DNA of 64,000 nucleotides. It comes from Gilvimarinus polysaccharolyticus (GTDB lineage Bacteria; Pseudomonadota; Gammaproteobacteria; Pseudomonadales; Cellvibrionaceae). Position numbers and translations under genes: made by a program. Positions 44,101 to 53,042 of the stretch are shown here, piece by piece. The notes under the pieces are model-generated. The model was not told the DNA's origin, ran no database searches, and worked only from the letters and a program-made list of their open reading frames with translations. The stretch spans positions 1,638,078 through 1,702,077 of the forward strand of contig NZ_LFIJ01000001.1 in the NCBI RefSeq assembly GCF_001187555.1, given 5' to 3'. The stretch's first letter is position 1, and every line of letters starts with the position of its first letter.

Positions 44101-47100
44101 GTCGGGAGCGGTAGAGTCCTGAGTAATCGTAGGCACATCAATCACGCCCGAAACATTCCCTGCCGCATCTTCTGCCGCAACGACATAATTGTTGTCGGCA
44201 TTTGTACTAAGCAGCTGGGAAATCGACCAACTACCACCGGCAACCGCACTACTCGCCAACTCGGTAGCGCTATCGGCCACGCCATCGTTATCAACATCTG
44301 CGTAAAGTTTGATGAGAACAGCGTTTTCGGTATGACTACCGCTAATGTCATAGCTGGCAGCATTACTGGCCAACGTCACAGTGGGGTTGGTGACAACTGG
44401 AGCGACTGGGGCAGTAGTATCCACCCGAGCGTTAGCATTGCTTACGCTATTAAACGTTAAGTCAGCGTTGTTGTTGCCCGCATCGCGGATGGTATCGCCA
44501 TTTAGGATTATGCTGCTGGCCAACACAATCACACCATTAGCATCCGTGTTTTCAGCCGCTGGCACAGTATAACCGTAACTTAAAATACCGTTGTTTTCGC
44601 TGCTGAAAGTCGCTTGACGAATAACGCTATTAATCTCAATGTCCACGGTACTGTTAGTACCGCTAACAGTGACGTCATCGTTTAACGTAACAGTGACATA
44701 GAGTACGTCTCCGGCAGCATAATCGCCATCAGCCACTCCTACAGTACTAACCGAAGGGGCCAGTGAATCTTTTGCCACTGTATCGGTCACCGCGCTTCCA
44801 GTATTACCTACATCATCCGTCAGAGTAACAGAGAAGGTTAACGTCCCATCATTTAGCCCGGACACATTCAGGCCACTGATAATTTGACTGGCAGTAGTGA
44901 TCGTAACGGAGCCGGTGACATTGCTGCCGCCGCCAGAGCTGCTAATAGTATAGCTGGCTGTCGCACCTACCTCGGCGCCCGCCAACGTCATACTGGCTGC
45001 TGTTTCGTTACTGTTATCAATAGATGCTTGGTCAACACTCACGCTGGTAATGGTAGGTAATACAGTATCGACCGAGGCATTAGTGCTGTCCGAGGTGGCG
45101 GTGGAATTACCTGCGTTATCTACTGCAGTTACGGCCACGTTAGCATTGTTGCTATCAATCGCTCCAGCAACCAGAGCGTAGCTGGCCGACCAGGTGCCAC
45201 TGCTATTAATTGCGGCTACGGCAGCGCCGCCACCAAAGGCGGTAAAATCTACATTTGCACTGCTGATGGTATCGCTATTGTTGTCGCCACCGACGCTGTT
45301 ATTCCAAGAGGCGGTAACGGTATCGCCGACTTTATAAGTGCCACCCGTACCCGATGCACCACTAATACTGATGTTGCCATCAGTCACTGTGGGAACCACG
45401 TTATCCACGGTAGCGTTGCTAGAATCGGCTCTAATCGTGGTATTGCCGGCGTTGTCTGTGGCCGTGAGCGAGACATTAAGATTGGCGCCGTCAATAGCAC
45501 CGCTGGTAATGGTATAAGTAGCGCTCCAGTTGCCCGCACTATTATTTGCCGCTACCGCGGCGCCACCTCCAAAAGCGGTAAAGTTTGCCGTAACGCCACC
45601 TACCGTATCCGCATTATTATCGCCGCTCGCGGTATTATTCCAAGTCGCTGTAACGGTATCGCCAATTTTAAAAGCACCACCGGTACCCGAGGCACCGCTC
45701 AGGCTAATATTGCCGTCGGTAACCGTAAGGACCGCACTATCGACTGTGGCGTTGGTTGTGTCGGCTACCGTATTGGAACCACTCAAGTTAGTGGCTGTGA
45801 TGCTTACATTGCTATTAATAGCATCAATTACACCAGCAATAATCGTATAGGTCGCGCTCCATGTCTCGCTACTATTGGTAGCCACTACTGCCGCACCGCC
45901 ACCAAACTGACTAAAGTCAACCGTAACGCCGATGACCGCACTATTATTATCGCCGCCGGCGGTATTATTCCAAGTGGCGGTGACAGTATCGCCAATTTTA
46001 TAAGAACCAGCGGTGCCTGACGCACCGCTAATGCTAATATTTCCGGCACTCACCCAAGGCACTGGCATCGACGTTAGTTGTGCACTACTGGCAGCTGTTA
46101 ACCCGCCAGACGTTGCCTCTAAGTTGAACGTTTCTGAGGATGCACCACTGTTTGCGTACGTGATTTGCATACCGGTAAAGGTGGCACTGCCACTGCTTGG
46201 GGTTAACGTTACGGTACTACTGCTGCCATCTGAATCGCCAGTGCCCGATAACAATGCACTGCCCGCGCCATTGATTTCGGCCAAGCTAATGCCGGTACTG
46301 TAACCTGTATCGAAAATACCATTGGCGTCTTGCGCACTGACTACCGGCACGATACTAAACACGGTGGCAGAACCCGAGATAACACTTAAAGGCGCCGGAT
46401 TAGTTGTAAACACAAGCTGTGTCGCAACAACATCAGAGGTAACAGCGTTAGCGTCAACCGTTGGAAGGTTAGGCGCCACGCCATCCTGATCATTGGCGGT
46501 TAAGGTAAAACTTTGTTGGTCTGCGGTCGCGGTATAAGTCACCGCCGTAAAGGTCGCAACGCCGGCCGATGCCGCAACACTTCCCCCCGTGAGTGATCCG
46601 GCGCTGGCTTCGGCTAAAGTAATTGTTTCGCTAAAATCGACATCGGTATTGCCAAAAGCATCTTGCGCGGTCACAACCGGCTGGGTGGTTAATACCGCGC
46701 CCGACACACTACCCGCAGGCTGGATGGTAAAGACTAGCGCACTGGCACTCACATCAATGGTGCCGCCTGCGCCATTGGTCACAGCAGTAGTAGCCCCCAT
46801 TTGGGTGCCCGAGCCGCCAAGGGTTAAATCAGTATCGCCATCAACGCTAAGAATAAAGGTGTGATCTTCAATCAAGCCTGTATTGTCGTTGTAATAGGCG
46901 TTAATGGTGTAGGTTTCACTGCTGCCATGAGCAACCGATATTGGCAAACCAGAGAACGTAATAGTATCTGATCCGCTATCGTAGGTACCCACGTTATTGG
47001 CGACATCATTGCCATTTAAACGCCACGTAATCTGAGCGCGCTCGGCATCGGTCGATGTGCCACTGACGTTAACCCTAACCTCACTCACGGTCATCGCTAA

Positions 47101-47805
47101 GCCATCGTTACCACCACCATCGGTTAACGTAAAATCAAATATATTAACAGCTTCGCCAACAGTATCCACGGTGGCATTCAGGCCGACCGGCTCGGTTACT
47201 CCTGCTGCCGCTGTTAACACACCATCGCTATTAGCCGTTGTTGTGTCTCCAACGAACGAGTCAAGATTGATACTGACGAAGTCGGTCGATGAGACTCGAA
47301 CTTCATCAACGACGATACCACCAAAGTTAAGAGTTGCTTGAGTGCCAGTAGCTACCGTTTGAGTACTACCGACCAAAGCATTGTTGAGATAACCACCAAC
47401 GGTAATAAGTTCTGCAGCTGTATTATTTATAAAGAGACTGGTAAAGATGAAGTCAGCCGTATCAGTACGAGCAAGCGTAAACAACTCCGTAGCACCTAAG
47501 TTAACACCTCCTGACTGCAAATTAATTGAGGCGCTCCCCCCCTCTCCATATTGATTTTGCCATACCATATCCCCACCGTCGCCTTGCGCAGTAAAGGTAT
47601 ACGTAAACGAAACGCCAGCCAATGAGCGGGAGAAACTTGTAGTGAGGCCCGTATCTGCATCAAAGCTGTCGTTAAAGGCAACAGCCCAAGTTTTCTGAGC
47701 CGACAAAACCATCATCGCCAAAAAGAGTAATTTTCCGAACAGCCTCCAGATATAAGTGATTAGATTTTTGGAAGAGTTGGTTTTTATGACATCAATTGGC
47801 GACAT
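41170..47805 (-). CDS. Giant Ig-like/cadherin-like repeat surface protein with GlyGly-CTERM tail
   Basis: A 2211-residue secreted protein. Residues 1-41 are a long signal peptide ending KTWA. The body is Thr/Ser/Asn/Asp-rich β-sandwich repeats: three ~110-residue copies from about 585 to 915 (each with NISISGASGT, GDTVTATWNN, FGGGAAV), two He_PIG-type cadherin-like domains near 1430 and 1527 (DPDGDTLSYSIS, DADGDTLTFSIS), a thrombospondin-3-like calcium stretch near 1613 (DTDGDGVSDYQEG), a Calx-β domain near 1750-1850, and another DxDxDG stretch near 1960-1990. The end NNGGDHGGGGASGP, one helix, RCRLRR is a GlyGly-CTERM sorting signal. Probably a Ca-binding adhesin; GGAG precedes the ATG. Confidence 0.88.
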   Translation of the reverse strand: MSPIDVIKTNSSKNLITYIWRLFGKLLFLAMMVLSAQKTWAVAFNDSFDADTGLTTSFSRSLAGVSFTYTFTAQGDGGDMVWQNQYGEGGSASINLQSGGVNLGATELFTLARTDTADFIFTSLFINNTAAELITVGGYLNNALVGSTQTVATGTQATLNFGGIVVDEVRVSSTDFVSINLDSFVGDTTTANSDGVLTAAAGVTEPVGLNATVDTVGEAVNIFDFTLTDGGGNDGLAMTVSEVRVNVSGTSTDAERAQITWRLNGNDVANNVGTYDSGSDTITFSGLPISVAHGSSETYTINAYYNDNTGLIEDHTFILSVDGDTDLTLGGSGTQMGATTAVTNGAGGTIDVSASALVFTIQPAGSVSGAVLTTQPVVTAQDAFGNTDVDFSETITLAEASAGSLTGGSVAASAGVATFTAVTYTATADQQSFTLTANDQDGVAPNLPTVDANAVTSDVVATQLVFTTNPAPLSVISGSATVFSIVPVVSAQDANGIFDTGYSTGISLAEINGAGSALLSGTGDSDGSSSTVTLTPSSGSATFTGMQITYANSGASSETFNLEATSGGLTAASSAQLTSMPVPWVSAGNISISGASGTAGSYKIGDTVTATWNNTAGGDNNSAVIGVTVDFSQFGGGAAVVATNSSETWSATYTIIAGVIDAINSNVSITATNLSGSNTVADTTNATVDSAVLTVTDGNISLSGASGTGGAFKIGDTVTATWNNTASGDNNADTVGGVTANFTAFGGGAAVAANNSAGNWSATYTITSGAIDGANLNVSLTATDNAGNTTIRADSSNATVDNVVPTVTDGNISISGASGTGGTYKVGDTVTASWNNSVGGDNNSDTISSANVDFTAFGGGAAVAAINSSGTWSASYALVAGAIDSNNANVAVTAVDNAGNSTATSDSTNASVDTVLPTITSVSVDQASIDNSNETAASMTLAGAEVGATASYTISSSGGGSNVTGSVTITTASQIISGLNVSGLNDGTLTFSVTLTDDVGNTGSAVTDTVAKDSLAPSVSTVGVADGDYAAGDVLYVTVTLNDDVTVSGTNSTVDIEINSVIRQATFSSENNGILSYGYTVPAAENTDANGVIVLASSIILNGDTIRDAGNNNADLTFNSVSNANARVDTTAPVAPVVTNPTVTLASNAASYDISGSHTENAVLIKLYADVDNDGVADSATELASSAVAGGSWSISQLLSTNADNNYVVAAEDAAGNVSGVIDVPTITQDSTAPDAPLALDLATASDTGNSDTDNTTNIATPTINGTAEAGSTVTLTSDLDGEVGTVTTDASGDWSLVTDTLSDGSHSLTAKATDAAGNPSIASAVLSVVIDTEAPTLTAITNQRIVNGATAGPLAVTLADSVTVAADLSFTATSSNLTVVPSANVVLVDTAGSRTITVTGAAMGASTITLDSDDLAGNTGSASFTVRVNTPPALSGSPTTNVQAGNSFSFTPSTIDPDGDTLSYSISNKPTWASFNTSTGQLSGTPNNGDTGSYTNIGISVSDGLAGAALTPFNLVVSAGNKAPVISGTAPTQVMVGELYRFVVSATDADGDTLTFSISGAPSWLLLDSATGVLSGIPGDADEGSYSNIVVSVSDGAQSVSLAPFTITVVAAQDTDGDGVSDYQEGLDGTDANDPNDYLDLMPPILTPPEAGAFNAMGLYTRISLRQLLGLDVEADAAQLANALQVLASDRIDAECCAVSVKGMENGELYLAPGRHMLEWWAEDRKGNTVRESQQIDIAPLVSVGRDQTVAEGSAASVRVLLNGNAPVYPFSVPYVIDNASTATTADYTEPDGVVSFDEGATDAVITIVTVQDNEAEPDETLIIRLDYRAGEEADSLYSFNVGTKAEHRLTITESNVPAVASVLLSQDDETRSVLARDGGEVLLSAGVSDPEGQSYQLSWSGIAELEDVFATGTEALSFNANLLSAGLYRVMLSVEDSAGSITQANKLFLVVDSLPVLTADSDQDDDGINDLDEGYTDTDLDGLPDYLDAHSVSNVMTSTVDNAISFLMETEPGTRLLLGGEAAQAGNGGVWLEEDRLPADSLFENIGGIFDFEIAGLPTSGGLFQVVIPQVQAIPSDAVYRKFQQGQWMSFTEDANNAIYSSAGAEGYCPPPGSVEWQSGLIEGHWCVQLTLEDGGPNDDDGVINGSVADPGGVTTPVVDTGDGGEPTPPTPPINNGGDHGGGGASGPWALLLMLLIALTTRCRLRRTV
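45052..46050 (-). repeat. Three tandem Ig-like coding repeats of ~330 bp
   Basis: Inside the giant surface gene, units of about 330-339 bp begin near 46050, 45720 and 45381 (minus strand), each starting with a GGCAATATTAGC-like sequence. Protein-level motifs (TATWNN, AFGGGAAV, TIDS/GAID) are shared. The DNA is similar enough to recombine or slip, so copy number may vary between strains. Confidence 0.75.
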
Positions 47806-47941
47806 GATCTTTCTCCATAATCGCTGCGCATATTTTTAAAGTAATTTAAGTAGCTTGTTTAAGCGTATAAACGCGCGCGCCCAAGCGCGAAAAAACGGAC
47901 TTGGGCGTTGTATTACTACCTGCACTAAACACAAAGAAACA

Positions 47942-48523
47942 TCAACTTCTTGAAGGGAATATTCCTTCCAGAGCAATAATAAAATTAGTACCCAAAAAAG
48001 GATTACGAATCGGCAAGGGCTGACCACCACCGGACATATCTGTCTGGCCAGTAACATGAGCATCAAACGGTCTTAATGTGACATCAGACGTATCGGTACT
48101 GTAAATAGCGCCGGCACGATCGCTCGCAGTCACTGGACCTAGAATACTGTTCACAGAAGGCGTACCCGAAACACTGGTGCTTGAGGTTACCCCCGGAATG
48201 GCAACCGCGGCCTTAAGCTGCGATGCAGTATGGGTATGCGCGGGCAGATTCGAAGTGGTCATATTCACATACTCCAAGCCCGATTTTTCACCCTGTGTTA
48301 TGACGGACAATCCCGGCCCGTGCCCAATACCGACAGGACTACGCGAGCGATAATCTGGCAAGCCAAATGAGTTGACCCCATCACCGCCATATCTAGTGCC
48401 AAGTAATGAAAATAACGCTGTATTAGAGGAAATAGCTATCAATGAGCCATCACAACGCGCCCATCCTCGCGGAACGAAGTCAAAACCTACCATGCGAATT
48501 TCACCTATATACACTTCAATCAT
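47942..48523 (-). CDS. Phage tail collar-domain protein (MdpB/microcystin-dependent-protein-like)
   Basis: A 193-residue protein. The N-terminus EVYIGEIRMVGFDFVPRGWA, CDGSLIAISSNTALFSLLGT, YGGDGVNSFGLPDYRSRSPVG is the phage collar domain; PAHTHTA and NPFLGTNFIIALEGIFPSR are the usual continuation of the 'microcystin-dependent protein' family found outside phages in many environmental bacteria. No phage genes surround it. It lies upstream of the giant surface protein in the same direction with 136 bases between, but a common role is unproven. Confidence 0.9.
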   Translation of the reverse strand: MIEVYIGEIRMVGFDFVPRGWARCDGSLIAISSNTALFSLLGTRYGGDGVNSFGLPDYRSRSPVGIGHGPGLSVITQGEKSGLEYVNMTTSNLPAHTHTASQLKAAVAIPGVTSSTSVSGTPSVNSILGPVTASDRAGAIYSTDTSDVTLRPFDAHVTGQTDMSGGGQPLPIRNPFLGTNFIIALEGIFPSRS

Positions 48524-49021
48524 GCTGCTCTCCTTAACAAACGTGATTTACAACTCGATTAACCGAAAGAATTTTAATTATTAGATTCTCTCAAGCCAGC
48601 TTTACTGGTTCCGGTGTGCCTTGCCAACAATATTACAAATAGAATACGCGATGGAATTACAGCCAAGCGACCACTACTCACGCTGATGAGAGGTCGCTTT
48701 TATTAATTCAGATCAATACTTCGGAAGATTAGCCATAACATTCGCGACTAACGACGTTGGGCCACAAGAGCAATAAGATGCGCAGAGAGAATGGGGTGAT
48801 ACTATCCATGACATATCCGTTTATCCTTGCTCACATGGTGAGCCAACGTATCCATTAATCAAATGAAAAGTTTTACTTATAGCAATATAATACGCAGCGG
48901 CGATGCCTTGCATACGCCCTGCTTAAGAGCCACATCTGAATAGACAGCAACTCTTAACAAAGAATAGCCCTAATAGAGCTTAATCGTCAATAAAAAATAT
49001 ATAATTCATAAAGCCGTATCG
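48524..49021. other. Gene-free intergenic region
   Basis: About 500 AT-rich bases without a credible frame. AAGCGACC (48665-48672) and GGTCGCTT (48692-48699) form a stem with a T-rich tail on the plus strand; it could be a terminator-like or structured element, though no plus-strand gene ends there. The promoter of the collar-domain gene should lie at the left end. Confidence 0.4.
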
Positions 49022-51496
49022 CTACTGCGCTTCACGCAGAATAATGGCCGGCGGTGTCACTACCGCTCGTCGACAACTAAAGGCCCCGAGTAAACCAACC
49101 AACACAGCACCTGCCAACGGCGAGCCCAACCAGTACCAATAATGCGGCTGCACCGGCACATCAAATACAAACACTTGTAGGCCTAGCAATAACACCTCGG
49201 AGGCGAGCACGGCAATTAGCCCCGACGCTAAACCAAGCAAACCAAACTCAACCAATACACTGCCCAGCATTAAACGCCGGCTGGCGCCCAAGGTACGCAA
49301 CAAACCGACCTCTTGCTTACGGCTCTCAAGGCTGCCACTAACGGCCGCCATCAACACCAAACAGCCGCCAAGCAAAACCATTATCAGCACCATCTGTACG
49401 CCATCACTGACTTGTGCAATGATGGTTCTAATCTGATTGATAATACGGTCTAACTCAACCACGACTATTGTCGGGTAGCGTGTTAGCAAGGCATTAATAA
49501 AACGTTTTTTCTCGGGGGCCAAATAGACACTGGTCATATACATGGGCGAGTAATCATCTAATGCGCCCGGCTCAAATATAAAGTAAAAATTGGGCTGTAA
49601 AGATTCCCACTGCAACGATCGCAAGCTTGCCACTTGCGCCTCGGCCACCAACCCACCAATAGAAAACGTCAACTTATCGCCCAGCTTAATACCCAACCGT
49701 TCGGCGACTTCTACCTCGACTGAAACACCGGGTAACTCAATCTCCGTTCTTTGCCATGCGTCCCACCACTGCCCCTCTACTAACTCATTGTTAGCTGCTA
49801 ATGTTTGGCTCCAGGTAAGTTGCGCTTCGCGGTTAAGGGCATCTTGTGACTTAGGTTGGCCATTGATCTGGGTCAGTCGGCCTCGTACCATCGGGTAAAG
49901 CTGTTCGATTGTTAATTGATTTTCGTTTAACAGCTGGCCAAAGGCGTCTACTTCTGCAGGAGCAATATTAAGTAAAAAATGATTCGGGGCGTTGTCGGGT
50001 ACCTTGACTTGCCACTCATCAATTAAAGAAGTACGCACCACCGTTAACGTTAAAAGTAACATCATGGCGGTGGCAAATACCACAACCTGTAAAACACTAG
50101 CTGCGCGTCGACGTTGAATACTTGCCCACGCTAAACGCCAATAGCTGCCCGCTTGCGAGCCTAATTTACGCCCACTGAGCAACAGTCCGTAGGCCAACCC
50201 CACGGCCAACAACGCAACCACGGCAAGTGCGGCAATAACCGTTAATGCCAGCGTCAGGTTACGACTAAACACCGCAATCAAAACCACCAGCACAACACTG
50301 GCCGCCAACACTTGCCAAACAACCGCACTGGTTTTAACCACCAATTCTGAGCGCAATACTTTTACCGGCGGTACGGTCGGTAAAAACCACAGTGCCGGTA
50401 AAGCAAACCCCAGCAGCGCTAACGGGCCACTAACAAAACTCAACACATAACTACTAACACTGGCAGGCGCCATCACCACTTGATACAAACGCACCACCGC
50501 CTCGGCGACCAGTGTTTGCAGAACACCGCCCAACAACAAACCAACTAACGAGGCCGCAAATGCCAACATCACCAATTGTGCAATATATAAATAACGTATT
50601 TGTTTGGTCGATGAGCCCAAGCTTTTTAGTAAAGCCACCGGTGCAATGTGCCGCTCGGCAAACTGCCGCGCCGCTAAGGCAATAGCCACACCGGCCAACA
50701 GTACACCCATAATAGCCGCTAACACCAAAAAGCGACGACCGGTTTGCAACGTGCCCTGCAAACGGCGTTGAGCATTCTCGATGTCCATCACCTCCTCGTG
50801 TTCGGACAACTCAGGCTCAAGCCATGCCATAAAATCGGTCAATAGGGCCGGCTCGGCGGCCAGTAACCATTGATATTCGACCCGACTGCCCGGCTGAATT
50901 ACATCAGTGCTGACAAGGTCTGCCCAGTTCATCATTACCCGAGCCCCCATAACACTAAAGGGGCCGCTACCGTCGGGCTCATCAATAATCACTCGCGTCG
51001 TTTTTAGCGACCGCTCACCCACTTGCAGCTCATCGCCCAACTCGATATTCAGTAATGGCAACAAACGCGAATCGACCCAAACCTCGCCTTCTGCTGGCAC
51101 ACCACTGGCTCGCTCTATCTGGGCATTATCAATCGCGAACGCGGTTTGACTTAAATCAATGTACCCACGCAACGGGTAATTAGCCTCCACCGCTTTAACT
51201 GCAGCCAAGTGCATTTCATCACCGGCAAACACCATAGATGCAAAATAAGCCACGCGGCTTTGCTCGATGCCCTCGGTCGCTGCCTGTGTTTGCCACGCGG
51301 GCTCGGGCAAACGATTACTAGCGACAAGCTTATCGGCCCCCAACAATGAGTTACTTTGCTCAAGTAAAGTCGACTCTAAACGATCGGTAAAAACTGCGAT
51401 GGTGCTGACTACCGCCACCGACAACATAATGGCCGTTGCCAATAATTTGATTTCACCCGCGCGACAATTGCGCCATAACAATCGCAGTGCTAGCAC
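49022..51496 (-). CDS. ybbP: FtsX-like ABC transporter permease (YbbP)
   Basis: An 824-residue protein with ten or so helices in the MacB/FtsX layout: helix 1 (LLATAIMLSVAVVSTIAVFT), a large periplasmic domain, three helices near 260-370, four in the middle (LNLTL/ALTVIAALAVVALLAVGLA), a second periplasmic domain, and a final three-helix FtsX block (RTIIAQVSDGVQMVLIMVLL, GSLESRKQEVGLLRTLGASR). It pairs with the ATPase gene it overlaps by seven bases. YbbAP-type exporters are thought to remove hydrophobic molecules from the inner membrane. Confidence 0.93.
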   Translation of the reverse strand: MLALRLLWRNCRAGEIKLLATAIMLSVAVVSTIAVFTDRLESTLLEQSNSLLGADKLVASNRLPEPAWQTQAATEGIEQSRVAYFASMVFAGDEMHLAAVKAVEANYPLRGYIDLSQTAFAIDNAQIERASGVPAEGEVWVDSRLLPLLNIELGDELQVGERSLKTTRVIIDEPDGSGPFSVMGARVMMNWADLVSTDVIQPGSRVEYQWLLAAEPALLTDFMAWLEPELSEHEEVMDIENAQRRLQGTLQTGRRFLVLAAIMGVLLAGVAIALAARQFAERHIAPVALLKSLGSSTKQIRYLYIAQLVMLAFAASLVGLLLGGVLQTLVAEAVVRLYQVVMAPASVSSYVLSFVSGPLALLGFALPALWFLPTVPPVKVLRSELVVKTSAVVWQVLAASVVLVVLIAVFSRNLTLALTVIAALAVVALLAVGLAYGLLLSGRKLGSQAGSYWRLAWASIQRRRAASVLQVVVFATAMMLLLTLTVVRTSLIDEWQVKVPDNAPNHFLLNIAPAEVDAFGQLLNENQLTIEQLYPMVRGRLTQINGQPKSQDALNREAQLTWSQTLAANNELVEGQWWDAWQRTEIELPGVSVEVEVAERLGIKLGDKLTFSIGGLVAEAQVASLRSLQWESLQPNFYFIFEPGALDDYSPMYMTSVYLAPEKKRFINALLTRYPTIVVVELDRIINQIRTIIAQVSDGVQMVLIMVLLGGCLVLMAAVSGSLESRKQEVGLLRTLGASRRLMLGSVLVEFGLLGLASGLIAVLASEVLLLGLQVFVFDVPVQPHYWYWLGSPLAGAVLVGLLGAFSCRRAVVTPPAIILREAQ

Positions 51497-52185
51497 GATG
51501 CCACCTCTATATCCGCACCCTTAATAAGTTCACCGCCAGCCATTTGGATGTGACGCTGGCAGCGCTCGGCCAGACGTTGTTCATGGGTAATTAATATCAA
51601 GGTGGTGCCGGCGTCGGCGTTTAAACCAAACAATAAATCGTTGATGGTTTGACCTGTAGCGCTATCGAGATTACCAGTAGGCTCATCGGCAAATAATATT
51701 TCGGGCTCACACGCAAAAGCCCGAGCAATAGCCACTCGCTGTTGCTCACCACCGGACAACTGGGGCGGGGAATGTCCAACCCGCTCAGCTAAGCCAACTC
51801 GGCTGAGATACTCTTTAGCAGCCGCTTCTGCCCCCTTTTGGCCGCGCAACTCCAGTGGCAACATGACGTTTTCAAGCGCGGTTAATCCTGGTAACAATTG
51901 AAACGACTGAAACACAAAGCCCACATGACGCGCTCGTAACGCCGCCCGCCCCTCTTCATCCAGCGCCGTCAAATCATTACCCGCCAAAGTGACCAACCCA
52001 GCACTCGGCACATCCAGCCCCGCCAGCAAGCCAAGTAAAGTAGACTTACCCGAGCCCGAGGCACCAGTAATTGCCAGCGACTCACCAGGGGCTACTGCGA
52101 GGGAAATATCTTTTAAAATAGTCAACTCGCCGGCCGCAGTGGTCACGGTTTTGGTTAGCCCTTGAGCGCTGATAATATCTTGCAT
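51490..52185 (-). CDS. ybbA: ABC transporter ATP-binding protein (YbbA)
   Basis: A 231-residue LolD/MacB-like ATPase: Walker [11 protein letters not shown]-loop [16 protein letters not shown], signature [16 protein letters not shown], Walker [13 protein letters not shown] and switch His in ILITHEQ. It drives the overlapping YbbP permease. The gene tesA lies divergently upstream, the same trio (tesA, ybbA, ybbP) as in E. coli, supporting the names. Confidence 0.95.
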   Translation of the reverse strand: MQDIISAQGLTKTVTTAAGELTILKDISLAVAPGESLAITGASGSGKSTLLGLLAGLDVPSAGLVTLAGNDLTALDEEGRAALRARHVGFVFQSFQLLPGLTALENVMLPLELRGQKGAEAAAKEYLSRVGLAERVGHSPPQLSGGEQQRVAIARAFACEPEILFADEPTGNLDSATGQTINDLLFGLNADAGTTLILITHEQRLAERCQRHIQMAGGELIKGADIEVASC

Positions 52186-52393
52186 AGCGGTTCTCTTAAT
52201 AAAATTTAATCAAATTGTTGCGCGCAGGCCAATACATTCCCGTTGTGATTATTAACAGCATAACCTGCAGACAAAGCGAGCTCAGTAGCAAAGAATACAC
52301 GACTCACGTCCACTTGTGACCGGCTGCGCGAATGATTGCCCGCAAGGTGCCACTGCGGTAGGCTAACAGACTCACTATTTAGGCCATCTATTT

Positions 52394-53032
52394 ATGCATT
52401 CCACTGTTATCTTTTGTCTCTTACGCCGCTTGTTAGGCATAATATTACTGCTAACCATTGCATTAAATACTCGAGCGCAAACACCTACAATTATTGTTTT
52501 AGGTGACAGCTTAAGTGCCGGTTATGGTTTTGATTTAAATGAGGGCTGGGTACAACTGCTGCGTGAGCGAGTAACCCAAAATGAGGCAACCGCACACTAT
52601 CAGGTGATTAACGCCAGTGTCAGTGGCGAAACCACTCGCGGTGGCTTAGCGCGGTTGGATAAACTGTTAAAAGCGCATCAGCCCGAGATTGTGATTGTCG
52701 AGCTTGGCGGTAACGATGGTTTACGCGGCCAACCAATCAAGCTAATGCGACAAAATCTAGCCAATATCATCCAAAAAACGCAAGCCGCTAGCGCCACAGT
52801 GCTATTAGTAGGCATGCAAATTCCTCCTAATTACGGTGCACGCTATACCCAAACATTTTCCGCCATGTACCCTGAACTGGCCGAGCGCTTTAAGGTGGCA
52901 CTGGTACCTTTTTTACTGCAAGGAATTGCGCTTGATTCCGAGCTGATGCAAAACGACGGCATTCATGCAAATGCTTCGGCACAACCCAAACTGTTGGATA
53001 ATGTCTGGCCCTTGTTAGAGCCGCTGCTTTAA
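52394..53032 (+). CDS. tesA: GDSL arylesterase / thioesterase I (TesA-like)
   Basis: A 212-residue periplasmic SGNH hydrolase. After a signal peptide (LLGIILLLTIALNTRA) come block I VLGDSLSAGYGF (nucleophile Ser39), block II ASVSGETTRGG, block III ELGGNDGLRG and block V DGIHANASAQ. It hydrolyses fatty acyl esters and lysophospholipids (TesA/ApeA/PldC). Divergent from ybbAP, as in related genomes. Confidence 0.95.
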   Translation: MHSTVIFCLLRRLLGIILLLTIALNTRAQTPTIIVLGDSLSAGYGFDLNEGWVQLLRERVTQNEATAHYQVINASVSGETTRGGLARLDKLLKAHQPEIVIVELGGNDGLRGQPIKLMRQNLANIIQKTQAASATVLLVGMQIPPNYGARYTQTFSAMYPELAERFKVALVPFLLQGIALDSELMQNDGIHANASAQPKLLDNVWPLLEPLL

Positions 53033-53042
53033 ATCTACGGTC

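Noticed and set aside
43360-47341. Many long plus-strand frames opposite the giant surface gene
   Set aside because: They mirror the repetitive GC-biased codons of the minus-strand gene, have no starts with ribosome sites and no recognisable protein motifs.
47942-48523. Prophage, suggested by the phage-collar domain protein
   Set aside because: No other phage genes, integrase or att sites are near; the protein fits the chromosomal MdpB-like family.
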